Below are positions 56,336 through 64,000 of a DNA stretch of 64,000 nt, piece by piece. Position 1 is the first letter of the stretch; each line of letters starts with the position of its first letter. The notes under the pieces were generated by a model. It was given only the letters and a program-made list of their open reading frames with translations, ran no database searches and was not told the DNA's origin. A program made the translations under genes and the position numbers. Source of the stretch: Vibrio parahaemolyticus (GTDB lineage Bacteria > Pseudomonadota > Gammaproteobacteria > Enterobacterales > Vibrionaceae); contig NZ_UHIL01000002.1 of the NCBI RefSeq assembly GCF_900460535.1, positions 1,674,001 to 1,738,000 on the forward strand, read 5' to 3'.

Positions 56336-57787
56336 TTATTTAAACAGAAAGTCAAGGTTCATGTGTTGTTCTATCGCATCCGCAATACGGTTAATACCTT
56401 GTTCTTTCAATGCTTCAAAATCTTGCTGTTTGACCTGAGTGCCATTCACCCACTCAGTAATGAGGTTTAGCGCTTCCGCTTCGTCAAAAAATCCGTGCAA
56501 GTAGGTTCCCATAATTTGGCCACATTCACTAATGGCACCGTCACATTCTCCGTTGTCGAGTTCAAGCAGTTGTTCGTCAAGTACCTGGCTTCTACCAACA
56601 TGAATCTCATAACCTTTCACCTTCGCTTTTTGGTTATTGAGATTGAGCACAGCTTCAGTCTTGGTGAGCTGTTTACTACCAGTCAGCACGGTATGAACAT
56701 TCAATAGTCCCAAACCTTCGCTTGAACCCGGTTCACCTTCTACACCGTCTGGATCATCAATCGTTTTACCAAGCATCTGGTAGCCACCACAAATGCCCAT
56801 TACTTTTCCACCTAAACGAATGTGGCGCAGAATGTCTTTATCCCAACCTTGGCTTTTTAGATATGCCAAATCGTCTCGTACTGATTTCGTTCCCGGTAAA
56901 ATGATGAGATCGGCTTTATCTATCTTCTCACCTTTCCCAACATAGCGAAGATTAATGTCGGGATTTAAGCGTAAAACATCAAAGTCAGTATGATTGCTAA
57001 TGCGCGTTAACACCGGAACAACCACATTTAACTTAACTTCAGAGTTCAACTCCTGCTGTCCAGCAATGGCGTCTTCGGCTTCTAGGTTCAAGCCGTGCAG
57101 ATATGGCAACACGCCTAAAACAGGCTTACCCGTTTTTTCTTCTAGCCAATCCAGACCTGATTGCAGCAAACGAATATCGCCACGAAAGCGATTAATGACA
57201 AACCCTTTTACTCTCGCCTGTTCAGATTCAGAAAGTAACGCCAATGTTCCGTATAAATGCGCAAACACACCGCCACGATCAATATCCGCAACAATGATCA
57301 CTGGCACATCGGCTGCTTCCGCAAACCCCATGTTTGCGATATCGCCTTCTCTCAAGTTGATTTCCGCTGGGCTACCAGCACCTTCGATCATGATCGAATC
57401 AAACTCTTTCGTCAGCTTAGAAAACGAATCCAACACCGTGTTCATGGCCACTTTTTTGTAGTCGTGGAAACTGGCGGCATCCATATTCGACAAAGCCTTG
57501 CCTTGAAGAATGATCTGAGCACCTGTGTCGCTATTTGGCTTAATCAAAACCGGATTCATGTGCACAGTTGGCTCAATGTTGCACGCCTGAGCTTGAACCG
57601 CTTGAGCTCGTCCAATTTCACCGCCATCTTTGGTTACAGCACTATTGAGCGCCATATTTTGTGGCTTAAATGGGGCAACATTTATCCCTTTTCTGGCTAA
57701 TACACGGCATAAACCTGCCACAAGCACACTTTTTCCGGCATCTGAGGTGGTGCCTTGAACCATTAACGATGGAATTGCTGATTTCAT
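56336..57787 (-). CDS. cobQ: cobyric acid synthase (adenosylcobyrate amidotransferase)
   Basis: 483 residues. N-terminal P-loop-like [19 protein letters not shown] and [11 protein letters not shown]; central [14 protein letters not shown]; class-I glutaminase Cys in [14 protein letters not shown] and His in [10 protein letters not shown]. The enzyme amidates four carboxylates of adenosylcobyrinic a,c-diamide. No other cobalamin gene or B12 riboswitch lies here. ATGs at 57787, 57793 and 57820 are possible; the first gives the standard N-terminus [18 protein letters not shown]. Confidence 0.94.
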   Translation of the reverse strand: MKSAIPSLMVQGTTSDAGKSVLVAGLCRVLARKGINVAPFKPQNMALNSAVTKDGGEIGRAQAVQAQACNIEPTVHMNPVLIKPNSDTGAQIILQGKALSNMDAASFHDYKKVAMNTVLDSFSKLTKEFDSIMIEGAGSPAEINLREGDIANMGFAEAADVPVIIVADIDRGGVFAHLYGTLALLSESEQARVKGFVINRFRGDIRLLQSGLDWLEEKTGKPVLGVLPYLHGLNLEAEDAIAGQQELNSEVKLNVVVPVLTRISNHTDFDVLRLNPDINLRYVGKGEKIDKADLIILPGTKSVRDDLAYLKSQGWDKDILRHIRLGGKVMGICGGYQMLGKTIDDPDGVEGEPGSSEGLGLLNVHTVLTGSKQLTKTEAVLNLNNQKAKVKGYEIHVGRSQVLDEQLLELDNGECDGAISECGQIMGTYLHGFFDEAEALNLITEWVNGTQVKQQDFEALKEQGINRIADAIEQHMNLDFLFK

Positions 57788-57948
57788 GAACATTTGTAAG
57801 GAGTAAAAGAAGATGAACAATCATAACGTTATCGTCAGTCCTGACTCAAGCAAATGAATGGAATATGAATGTTGAAATCATCATTGGTTCAAACTCGGTT
57901 TGTTTTAATAGCACCATCGAAAACAAACACACATAGGAATCAAACATC

Positions 57949-58320
57949 ATGAAAAAAACAATTATTGCAACAATTGCAGCATTGACTATTGCCCCTTCTA
58001 TCGCACTTGCAAAAGAGCACAATCAAACCCCATCTAACGTGCAATTTGGCGGCCCAGTTACCGTCGAAAAGTTAGATACGCTATTGAAAGATTCCAATAT
58101 GTTCACAGAGAAAGACGTAGTAGTAGAAGGTAATTTACTCCGCCAAGTTCGTGCTGATACATTCATTTTTAGCGATGGAACCGGTGAAGTTATGATCGAG
58201 TTAGACGATGACATTCGTCTAAATTCTCCGATTGACCAAACCACCAAAGTTCGCCTGTTTGGTGAGTTCGAAGGTGGCAACAAGCCAGAAATCGAGGTTG
58301 AGCAATTAGTCATTATGTAA
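57949..58320 (+). CDS. YgiW/YdeI-type stress-tolerance OB-fold protein
   Basis: 123 residues. A signal peptide ends IALAKE, then a BOF/OB-fold domain (VQFGGPVTVEKLDTLLKDSNMFTEKDVVVEGNLLRQVRADTFIFSDGTGEVMIELDDD). Periplasmic YgiW/YdeI proteins help stress and antimicrobial-peptide tolerance in enterobacteria. It is followed by a strong terminator in the leader of the next gene. Confidence 0.88.
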   Translation: MKKTIIATIAALTIAPSIALAKEHNQTPSNVQFGGPVTVEKLDTLLKDSNMFTEKDVVVEGNLLRQVRADTFIFSDGTGEVMIELDDDIRLNSPIDQTTKVRLFGEFEGGNKPEIEVEQLVIM

Positions 58321-58416
58321 GGTAGTCACAAATTTCGCTTTATATCAGCATGATGTAAGAAATTGTGTCTGTTAACAGATGACGGCAAGCACTTAAAATG
58401 ATAGCTTTACGATTCT

Positions 58417-58445
58417 TGGTCTGCTTTTTGCAGACCATTTTTTTG
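58417..58445 (+). terminator. terminator of the YgiW-type gene
   Basis: TGGTCTGC-TTTTT-GCAGACCA followed by eight T. It lies 30 bases before the next ATG. Confidence 0.9.
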
Positions 58446-58475
58446 TTCATTTTAATCATCTTGCCCGGAGACGCC

Positions 58476-59012
58476 ATGCTAGGTAAAGCTCTAAAGGTTG
58501 CAGCCATTGGTTTGTGCGCTGTTTTGCCACTATCCGCACATGCAAATAATTTCAACTACAACATGATGGAATTTCGCATGGGCACTAGCCCTGGTACTTT
58601 TGGTGGCGAGTTCACTACGTACTTTACAGAAAACACCCACTTTGTTGCGCGCGCTGACAGTGAATTCAGTGGTGACTGGGATGTTGCTGGTGGTATTGGT
58701 TTCAATGGCCCTGCTGGTCAATTTGCTGATATTTACGGTCAGATGTTGGTACATAACATCAAAGAACACGGCAGCGATAAAGTTGGCGATGAGTGGCGCA
58801 CAGAGGTCAACATCGGTACTCGCATTTGGTTTATGCAAAATTTAGAACTTCACGCGCGTCTTGGTCAAATCATGGATAACGACAACGCCAATACGATTTA
58901 CAACGTTGGTGCTCGATTCCACTCGACACAACAGCTGTCTTTAGGCGCAGACTTCAAAAACAACGGTGTTTATGGTCAGCAGATCGTAATGTCTGCCCGT
59001 TTCGCGTTCTAG
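58476..59012 (+). CDS. small putative outer-membrane beta-barrel
   Basis: 178 residues from the ATG at 58476 (GGAG five bases upstream). A signal peptide ends LSAHAN; the mature protein has alternating aromatic strands (FNYNMMEFRMG, HFVARADSEF, WFMQNLELHARLGQI) and ends in SARFAF, the C-terminal Phe typical of BAM substrates. About eight strands would fit. I do not recognise the family. Its leader contains the terminator of the previous gene, so its own promoter must be within or after the hairpin, or it depends on readthrough. Confidence 0.72.
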   Translation: MLGKALKVAAIGLCAVLPLSAHANNFNYNMMEFRMGTSPGTFGGEFTTYFTENTHFVARADSEFSGDWDVAGGIGFNGPAGQFADIYGQMLVHNIKEHGSDKVGDEWRTEVNIGTRIWFMQNLELHARLGQIMDNDNANTIYNVGARFHSTQQLSLGADFKNNGVYGQQIVMSARFAF

Positions 59013-59048
59013 TGTTGATTCAGACTAATCTGATTTCTCTGTAAGATA

Positions 59049-59073
59049 AAAAGGCCTCCGTTGTGGAGGCCTT
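59049..59073. terminator. bidirectional rho-independent terminator
   Basis: AAAGGCCTCC-GTTGT-GGAGGCCTTT lies between the convergent barrel gene and the retropepsin-like gene, with A and T runs. Confidence 0.88.
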
Positions 59074-59089
59074 TGTCGTATTAAAACTC

Positions 59090-59773
59090 TTACTTTTTGG
59101 TCGACTTTGTTGGTTTGTCTTGAATGTACTTTTTAGACACATCCACAACGGCGATATCTCTGAAGAAGCTTCGGCCTAAGAGAATTGGAAACTTCATGTG
59201 ATCGCGGTCAGCTAGAGTAAACTCCGTCTTCTCTTTGTAGTCGCCAACTTGGATATAAGCGACAACAACAGCTCGTTTATCTACTTCATCAGAAGATGAC
59301 TGCTTCACCTTAGCCCAACGCTCAACAGGCACTTTGAACTCTTTGCTCGTCTTACCATTGATGTCGATTTTAAACTGAACCCAATCTTTACCATCACGCT
59401 CAAAAGGCACGATTTCCGTCGCACTGATTGAAGACGTTGTCGCACCGGTATCGACTCTCGCTTTAAACGTTTGGTCGATCGCGGGCACATAAACCCACTC
59501 TTCTGAACCCAAAATCAGCATACCATCAGGTGTTTTTTGCACCTTCACAGGTTTTTCTGGTTTTGGTTCTGGTTTCTTTTCAGGCTTTGTTTCCGGTTTA
59601 GGTTTCACCTCAGGCTTAGGTTCAACCTCTGGCTTCACTTCTGGTTCAACCGTCACCGGTTGTTCAACTTTTGGCGTTTCTGGCTCAACAGGCTCTGTGG
59701 TCGTTTGAGTTGACGTACAAGCAATTAAACTGCCGCTCATCATAAGCGGCAGAATCAGTTTCCAGTTATTCAT
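59090..59773 (-). CDS. RimK-associated-type (PF05618) retropepsin-like lipoprotein
   Basis: 227 residues. A lipoprotein signal ends LIACTS; a Pro/Glu/Lys-rich repetitive linker (about 22-80) follows, then a domain with ARVDTGATTSSI, the Asp-Thr-Gly-Ala active site motif of the retropepsin-like 'ATP-dependent zinc protease' family, and later FPILLGRSFFRDIAVVDVS. The database title is misleading; aspartic protease activity is what the motif suggests. It follows the aminotransferase gene closely (12 bases), but the link may be only transcriptional. Confidence 0.82.
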   Translation of the reverse strand: MNNWKLILPLMMSGSLIACTSTQTTTEPVEPETPKVEQPVTVEPEVKPEVEPKPEVKPKPETKPEKKPEPKPEKPVKVQKTPDGMLILGSEEWVYVPAIDQTFKARVDTGATTSSISATEIVPFERDGKDWVQFKIDINGKTSKEFKVPVERWAKVKQSSSDEVDKRAVVVAYIQVGDYKEKTEFTLADRDHMKFPILLGRSFFRDIAVVDVSKKYIQDKPTKSTKK

Positions 59774-59784
59774 CCACACTCCAA

Positions 59785-60972
59785 TTAAGGTTGAGATATT
59801 TTCTTAATTGCGTCAGCTACGTATGGAATATGAGTTTCGGTTAAGCCAGCGATGTTAATTCGACCATCGCCAACACCATAAATGCCATAATCTTCACGCA
59901 GTTGCGCCATTTGGTTTTCACTAAAGCCTAGCACAGTAAACATGCCTTTGTGACTCTCAATGAAGTCAAATTGATCTGTATTATGGTTGTTTCTCAATTC
60001 GTTACACAAACTTTGACGAAGGCTGACCAAACGTTGTTGCATTTCGCTCAACTCTTGCTTCCAGACAGAAGTCAGGTTCGCATCTTGCAGAATGGTTTTC
60101 ACTAAAGCAGCACCATGATCGGGTGGCATCGTATACGTAGAGCGCGCCAACGTTAACAATTTGCCTTTCGCGTTAGTGATGTCTTGCGTGTTCTTACCCA
60201 CAACAATAGCAGCACCAGTACGTTCGCGGTACAAGCCAAAGTTTTTAGAACAAGAAGTTGTAATCAACATCTCTTCGACATTATCCGCCATGTAACGAAG
60301 ACCTTTTGCGTCAGCTTCTAAGCCGTCACCAAAACCTTGATACGCGATATCAACAAATGGCGTAAAACCGTTCTTTTGAGAAAGTTCTGTAATAGCTTGC
60401 CATGCGGAAAAGTCGATGTCTGCGCCTGTTGGGTTGTGACAACAACCATGCAGTAGAACCACATCTGTCGGCCCTGCTTTAGCAAGATCATCCAGCATTT
60501 TTGCAGTGTCGACTTGTTTCGTTTCTGGCGAGAAATAATGGTAGAACTTAACTTTAAGCCCAGCAGCTTCCATTACTGGCTTGTGGTTCACATAGCTTGG
60601 ATTCGAAATCCAAACCTTTGTATCTGGTTGTGCGACCTTCATTAGGTCACCCAGCATACGCAGTGCACCACTTGCTCCTGGCGTTTGAATTGCAGCAACA
60701 CGATCCATCGCTGACGTTCCCGTCAGTAGAAGATCAATCATGCTTTGGTTGAACTCTTCACAACCAGCAAGGCCAACGTAAGATTTGGTTTTTTGAGTTT
60801 CAACAACGACATCTTGAGCCATTTGAATGGCTTTCATGATCGGCGTTTCGCCTGCGCTGTTTTTGTATACGCCAATACCAAGGTCAACCTTGTTTGGACG
60901 TTCATCGTTACGGTATGCAACGGATAAAGATAAAATTGGATCTAATACGGGAGTTGGTAGATTAGAAAACAT
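59785..60972 (-). CDS. aromatic/aspartate-type amino acid aminotransferase
   Basis: 395 residues from the ATG at 60972 (MFSNLPTPVLDPILSL; an ATG three codons earlier is also possible). PLP lysine in SCSKNFGLYRERTGA, LHGCCHNPTGADIDF and the C-terminal Arg in DGRINIAGLTE are class I/AspC-TyrB features. It transaminates aromatic acids or aspartate with 2-oxoglutarate. Whether TyrB or AspC cannot be fixed from sequence reading alone. Confidence 0.9.
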   Translation of the reverse strand: MFSNLPTPVLDPILSLSVAYRNDERPNKVDLGIGVYKNSAGETPIMKAIQMAQDVVVETQKTKSYVGLAGCEEFNQSMIDLLLTGTSAMDRVAAIQTPGASGALRMLGDLMKVAQPDTKVWISNPSYVNHKPVMEAAGLKVKFYHYFSPETKQVDTAKMLDDLAKAGPTDVVLLHGCCHNPTGADIDFSAWQAITELSQKNGFTPFVDIAYQGFGDGLEADAKGLRYMADNVEEMLITTSCSKNFGLYRERTGAAIVVGKNTQDITNAKGKLLTLARSTYTMPPDHGAALVKTILQDANLTSVWKQELSEMQQRLVSLRQSLCNELRNNHNTDQFDFIESHKGMFTVLGFSENQMAQLREDYGIYGVGDGRINIAGLTETHIPYVADAIKKISQP

Positions 60973-61127
60973 GAAAGTCATAACCCTTTGAAATTCAAGT
61001 ATCGAACGTCACGTTAACACTATCGTTAAAAATGGCGAAATGATTTTTCACTTATTTCATCAATTAGAGGAGAATATTCTGAGAGCCAAGAGGTTCTGTG
61101 CGCCCAATCGTTCACAAAAAGTACGAA

Positions 61128-61985
61128 TCACTTCTCAGGATCTCGCTCTATTCTTCCATTTTGTCTGAACTCTCTTGGCGTCATGCTCGACCACGCTTTG
61201 AAGCGCGTACTAAAGTTTGCGCTGGTTGGGTATCCGACAATCTCACCAATATGTTGAATCGGCCACTCTGTTGAACGAAGTAAACGCGCGGCATACTCCA
61301 TTCGCATGCGCATCAAGTGTGCCATCGGGCTTCGACCAAATTGTTGCTGCGTTAAACGATGTAAATGGGGCTCCGAACATGGATAGAGTGCCGCTAACTG
61401 CTCAACGCTCCAGTCTTTATGTAATTGACGCTGAACGAGGTCAAATACGCGGCGAAGTTTAAGCTGATTGCGAGAAACAGATTCCGAAGACGGCATATTC
61501 AGCATCAATTCCAGTTGCGCTACGCTGTGAGCACCGACCGCACTGCCGTAATCAATGGACAGATTTATGCTACGAAGCAATGTCTGAATACATGAATACA
61601 TCACTTCCGGTGCAGGTGTTAGTTGATAGCTGATGTTTTCTCCCACCATCGACCACTCTTTATGTTGGGAAAGAAATACCCACGCGATTTGCCATGTTTC
61701 ATCTTCCATTCCAAACCCATTTTCAATCCCCGCAGGCACGACCACCAGCGATCCGGGTTCAAGCTCATAACGGCACGCCCCACTTTCTAACCAACCTTTG
61801 CCACGCACAGTATAAAGCAGCATGTGTTTCTTCTGGTTCTTGCGATAAACGGAAAAGAAGTCACGGCAAGTCGCGATCCCACACTGCACAATGCCTCGTT
61901 CTTCCAGTGCAAGCACTCGCGTGTGATCAATGAACTCTTGATAGGTTTTCTCTGAGATGCTGTAGCGCTCTTGCTTTTCTTCCAT
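61128..61985 (-). CDS. AraC-family transcriptional regulator
   Basis: 285 residues. An N-terminal cupin-type ligand domain (RGKGWLESGACRYELEPGSLVVVPAGIENGF, about 55-100) is followed by a C-terminal double helix-turn-helix (about 185-280; LAALYPCSEPHLHRLTQQQFGRSPMAHLMRMRMEYAARLLRSTEWPIQHIGEIVGYPTSANFSTRFKAWSSMTPREFR). It is divergent from the MATE pump gene, so it probably regulates it. Ligand unknown. Confidence 0.88.
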   Translation of the reverse strand: MEEKQERYSISEKTYQEFIDHTRVLALEERGIVQCGIATCRDFFSVYRKNQKKHMLLYTVRGKGWLESGACRYELEPGSLVVVPAGIENGFGMEDETWQIAWVFLSQHKEWSMVGENISYQLTPAPEVMYSCIQTLLRSINLSIDYGSAVGAHSVAQLELMLNMPSSESVSRNQLKLRRVFDLVQRQLHKDWSVEQLAALYPCSEPHLHRLTQQQFGRSPMAHLMRMRMEYAARLLRSTEWPIQHIGEIVGYPTSANFSTRFKAWSSMTPREFRQNGRIERDPEK

Positions 61986-62143
61986 GTCGGTGGCTCGTAC
62001 TGTGAGTTATCGCTTTTTTACAATGACAAAATTTATTTGCGGGTGTTAGTTGAGAGTTTTGCAAAAGTTTTGGATGCCTTTGAAAAATACAACGCGAAAT
62101 CATGGGGATAAACTACTCGCATCAATCTTTAAGGAGAAATGCG

Positions 62144-63529
62144 ATGCTCTTAACACGCGAATACATCGATAAAGCATTTTGGCAAAAGCTGATTGCGATT
62201 GGCCTCCCTGTTTCACTGCAATCCATGCTTTTTGCGTTACTCGGCGTCGTGGATATTTTCATGGTGAGTCTACTTGGCGAATCCGCAACAGCTGCAGTCG
62301 GTGTCGGAAACCGCATCTTTTTCTTCAACCTTGCGGTCGTTTTTGGCCTGTGTGGTGCAGTAACGGTGCTGGCTTCTCAATATTACGGCTCAGGGAATAT
62401 GGCGGGAATTCGCAGAACATTGGCGCAGTCTTGGTGTATTTCCATTTTAGTGACGCTGCCATTTATTGTTCTTTATGCGATTTTTGATGAAGAGATCGTC
62501 TCTTTCATGTCAGACGATCCTGAATACGTCACTTATGCACGTGACTATCTTGTGGTTACGGGCTTTAGTCTCATTGCAACGGCGATAGTGGTACCGATTG
62601 AAGCGGTATTGCGCTCCGTAGGACAAACCAAACTGGCAACCAACGTTAGTATCTCCGCCATTGTTGTAAATGTCGTGCTGAACTCCGTTTTGATTTTCGG
62701 TTTATTTGGATTTCCTCAATGGGGCGTATTTGGTGCAGCAGTCGGTACTTTTGTTTCTCGATTTTTCCAAACTGCGGTATTGATTTACTTTTTCTGCAAA
62801 CGTTATGCGCACCTGATTCCGACCAAATTCGATTGGGCACAAGGCCGTTTAAAGCAGTATCGTCAAAAATACTTTAAGGTTTCTCTACCCATGTTGGTCC
62901 ACGATGCACTCTGGACTGGTGGGCTGATCGTTTACAGCATCATCTATGGTCAATTGGGCGTTTCAGAACTTGCGATCATCTCATTCTTATCGCCAATTGA
63001 AGGTGTACTGATTTCAACCTTTATGGGATTTGCGGTCGCTGCATCCGTTCTTCTTGGGAATGATATTGGCGCAAAACATTATGATCGGGTCGAGAAAACA
63101 GCGTGGTGGTATGTGTTAACCAGCGCAATCTTAGCCACCTTACTATTTTTCCTAGTGTGGTTGAGCTCGCCTTTGATTCATCATCTATTGGTGCTGAGCC
63201 CATTAACCGATGCAGAAATGGCACTCAACGTATGCTTAGTCATGGCGCTGGGTATGATTTTGAGAGTGTTTAACATGGTAGGGATTGGCGGCGTACTAAA
63301 GAGTGGTGCGGATATTCGCTACAGCATTTTTATTGATACGTTCGGTCAGTGGGCTATTGGTATTCCTCTTACCTATTACACTGGTATGGTACTCGGGTTG
63401 CCTTTGCATTTTGTCTTGATGTCTCTGCTAGCTGAAGAATTTGTGAAAGGCGTACTGACGACTTATCGTATCCAATCTAAACGTTGGATAAACAATATGG
63501 TCGAAGATGACCAAACGGTGACAGCGTAA
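62144..63529 (+). CDS. MATE-family multidrug/sodium antiporter
   Basis: 461 residues from the ATG at 62144 (AAGGAG seven bases upstream; upstream start at 62102 rejected). Twelve helices in two pseudo-repeats, each starting like IGLPVSLQSMLFALLGVVDIFMVSLLGESATAAVG and VSLPMLVHDALWTGGLIVYSIIYGQLG. NorM-like family exports cationic drugs by Na+ or H+ antiport. Divergent AraC gene suggests control. Strong terminator downstream. Confidence 0.92.
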   Translation: MLLTREYIDKAFWQKLIAIGLPVSLQSMLFALLGVVDIFMVSLLGESATAAVGVGNRIFFFNLAVVFGLCGAVTVLASQYYGSGNMAGIRRTLAQSWCISILVTLPFIVLYAIFDEEIVSFMSDDPEYVTYARDYLVVTGFSLIATAIVVPIEAVLRSVGQTKLATNVSISAIVVNVVLNSVLIFGLFGFPQWGVFGAAVGTFVSRFFQTAVLIYFFCKRYAHLIPTKFDWAQGRLKQYRQKYFKVSLPMLVHDALWTGGLIVYSIIYGQLGVSELAIISFLSPIEGVLISTFMGFAVAASVLLGNDIGAKHYDRVEKTAWWYVLTSAILATLLFFLVWLSSPLIHHLLVLSPLTDAEMALNVCLVMALGMILRVFNMVGIGGVLKSGADIRYSIFIDTFGQWAIGIPLTYYTGMVLGLPLHFVLMSLLAEEFVKGVLTTYRIQSKRWINNMVEDDQTVTA

Positions 63530-63556
63530 CTGAAGATGCACTGACGAACTCACACC

Positions 63557-63594
63557 AAAAGGGCTCACCCGTTATGCACGCGTGAGCCCTTTTT
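63557..63594. terminator. bidirectional rho-independent terminator
   Basis: AAAAGGGCTCAC / GTGAGCCCTTTTT stem between the convergent MATE and nrdG genes. Confidence 0.88.
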
Positions 63595-63613
63595 ATGTTT
63601 GGAGAATACTTGG

Positions 63614-64000
63614 TTAGATATCTGTAAAGCGATGAATGATTTGGTTTGAACTACCACGCCATTCGAGATTGAGGTCTTTCTTGTCTTGTTCAAACTTACC
63701 ATCAATCAAAACGTCGATGTATTGCACCACTTCTCTTTGCGCGTCATCCAGTTCAGCCAGCGTATAGCCTGTCCAAACCCAGATGTCTTTACCGGGACAC
63801 TCTTCTCTCACCCTTTTCACGATCTTTAAAATATGAGGCACATTAGCAGGATGAAGCGGATCTCCGCCCGACAACGACAAACCGCGACGTTTAATGCGCG
63901 TGTCATTCAAATCATTGATGATCTTGTCTTCCGCTTCTTGCGTGAACAACACACCCGAATCCAAGCGTTGCGTCGACTGGTTGTAACAGCCTCGACACTG
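63614..64000 (-). CDS. nrdG: anaerobic ribonucleotide reductase-activating protein, N-terminus beyond window
   Basis: 128 C-terminal residues are present. The visible part begins QCRGCYNQSTQRLDSGVLF, which contains the last two cysteines of the radical-SAM cluster motif, then IINDLNDTRIKRRGLSLSGGDPLHPANV and ECPGKDIWVWTGYTL and the C-terminal WRGSSNQIIHRF, all diagnostic of NrdG. It activates NrdD by forming its glycyl radical under anaerobic conditions. nrdD would be expected just upstream, outside the window. Confidence 0.94.
   Translation of the reverse strand, partial: QCRGCYNQSTQRLDSGVLFTQEAEDKIINDLNDTRIKRRGLSLSGGDPLHPANVPHILKIVKRVREECPGKDIWVWTGYTLAELDDAQREVVQYIDVLIDGKFEQDKKDLNLEWRGSSNQIIHRFTDI

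Noticed and set aside
57788..57948. cobalamin riboswitch before cobQ
   Set aside because: The leader is too short and no B12-box-like sequence was seen.

Overview
The window looks like a stretch of the smaller chromosome (chromosome 2) of a Vibrio of the Harveyi clade (V. parahaemolyticus / V. alginolyticus / V. harveyi type). This is judged from gene content: a fadL-volA operon, the divergent hupA-hupR haem pair, pntAB followed by a vxrABCDE-type operon, FabV as enoyl reductase, and many small Vibrio-type DUF genes. Genes are dense, with short spacers and many factor-independent terminators. No rRNA, tRNA, CRISPR array, intact IS element or prophage was seen.

Layout: 0-3.4 kb holds fadL and volA (outer-membrane fatty-acid uptake plus surface lysophospholipase; volA runs off the left edge). 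3.8-11.5 kb holds housekeeping and small conserved genes (M50 and M48 proteases, a hotdog thioesterase, SgrR, a zinc-ribbon protein, CutA, a DUF2238 membrane protein, an IPNS-like oxygenase, a J-domain protein). 11.6-20.4 kb holds an ABC-class ATPase, an EAL protein, fabV, tesA and the divergent ybbA-ybbP transporter. 20.8-24.6 kb holds an FAD oxidoreductase convergent with pxpABC (5-oxoprolinase). 24.9-28.3 kb holds a GGDEF protein, galE and a 24-codon membrane microprotein. 28.3-31.5 kb is hupA-hupR with a Fur box and a CRP site between them. 31.6-37.0 kb holds pat (acyl-CoA ligase-like/GNAT), a SPOR lipoprotein, ddl, a DUF3319 gene and yciH.

From 37.06 to about 40.8 kb the sequence is AT-rich and sparsely coded: a hypothetical gene divergent from a LysR regulator, a possible DUF1127-like small gene, a 70-aa gene, a universal stress protein and long spacers. 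It separates yciH from the vxr operon and looks like accessory DNA. 40.8-48.3 kb holds vxrABCDE (envelope-stress/beta-lactam sensing two-component operon, read leftward) and pntAB. 48.7-53.6 kb holds an HlyU-family protein, a ComFB-like protein, two diguanylate cyclases, a solitary autotransporter barrel and a DUF3069 gene. 53.6-57.8 kb holds modABC and cobQ. 57.9-64.0 kb holds a YgiW-type stress protein, a small beta-barrel, a retropepsin-like lipoprotein, an aromatic/aspartate-type aminotransferase, an AraC regulator divergent from a MATE pump, and the C-terminal part of nrdG at the right edge.

Themes are envelope sensing and remodelling (VolA, FadL, Vxr, M50/M48, retropepsin-like lipoprotein, beta-barrels), cyclic-di-GMP signalling (one EAL and three GGDEF proteins) and metal/cofactor acquisition (haem, molybdate, cobyrate). 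No convincing new multi-gene system was found. The best leads are the 37-41 kb accessory segment, the microprotein at 28.1 kb, and several leader or intergenic hairpins, notably the vxrE ribosome-binding site placed inside the upstream terminator.
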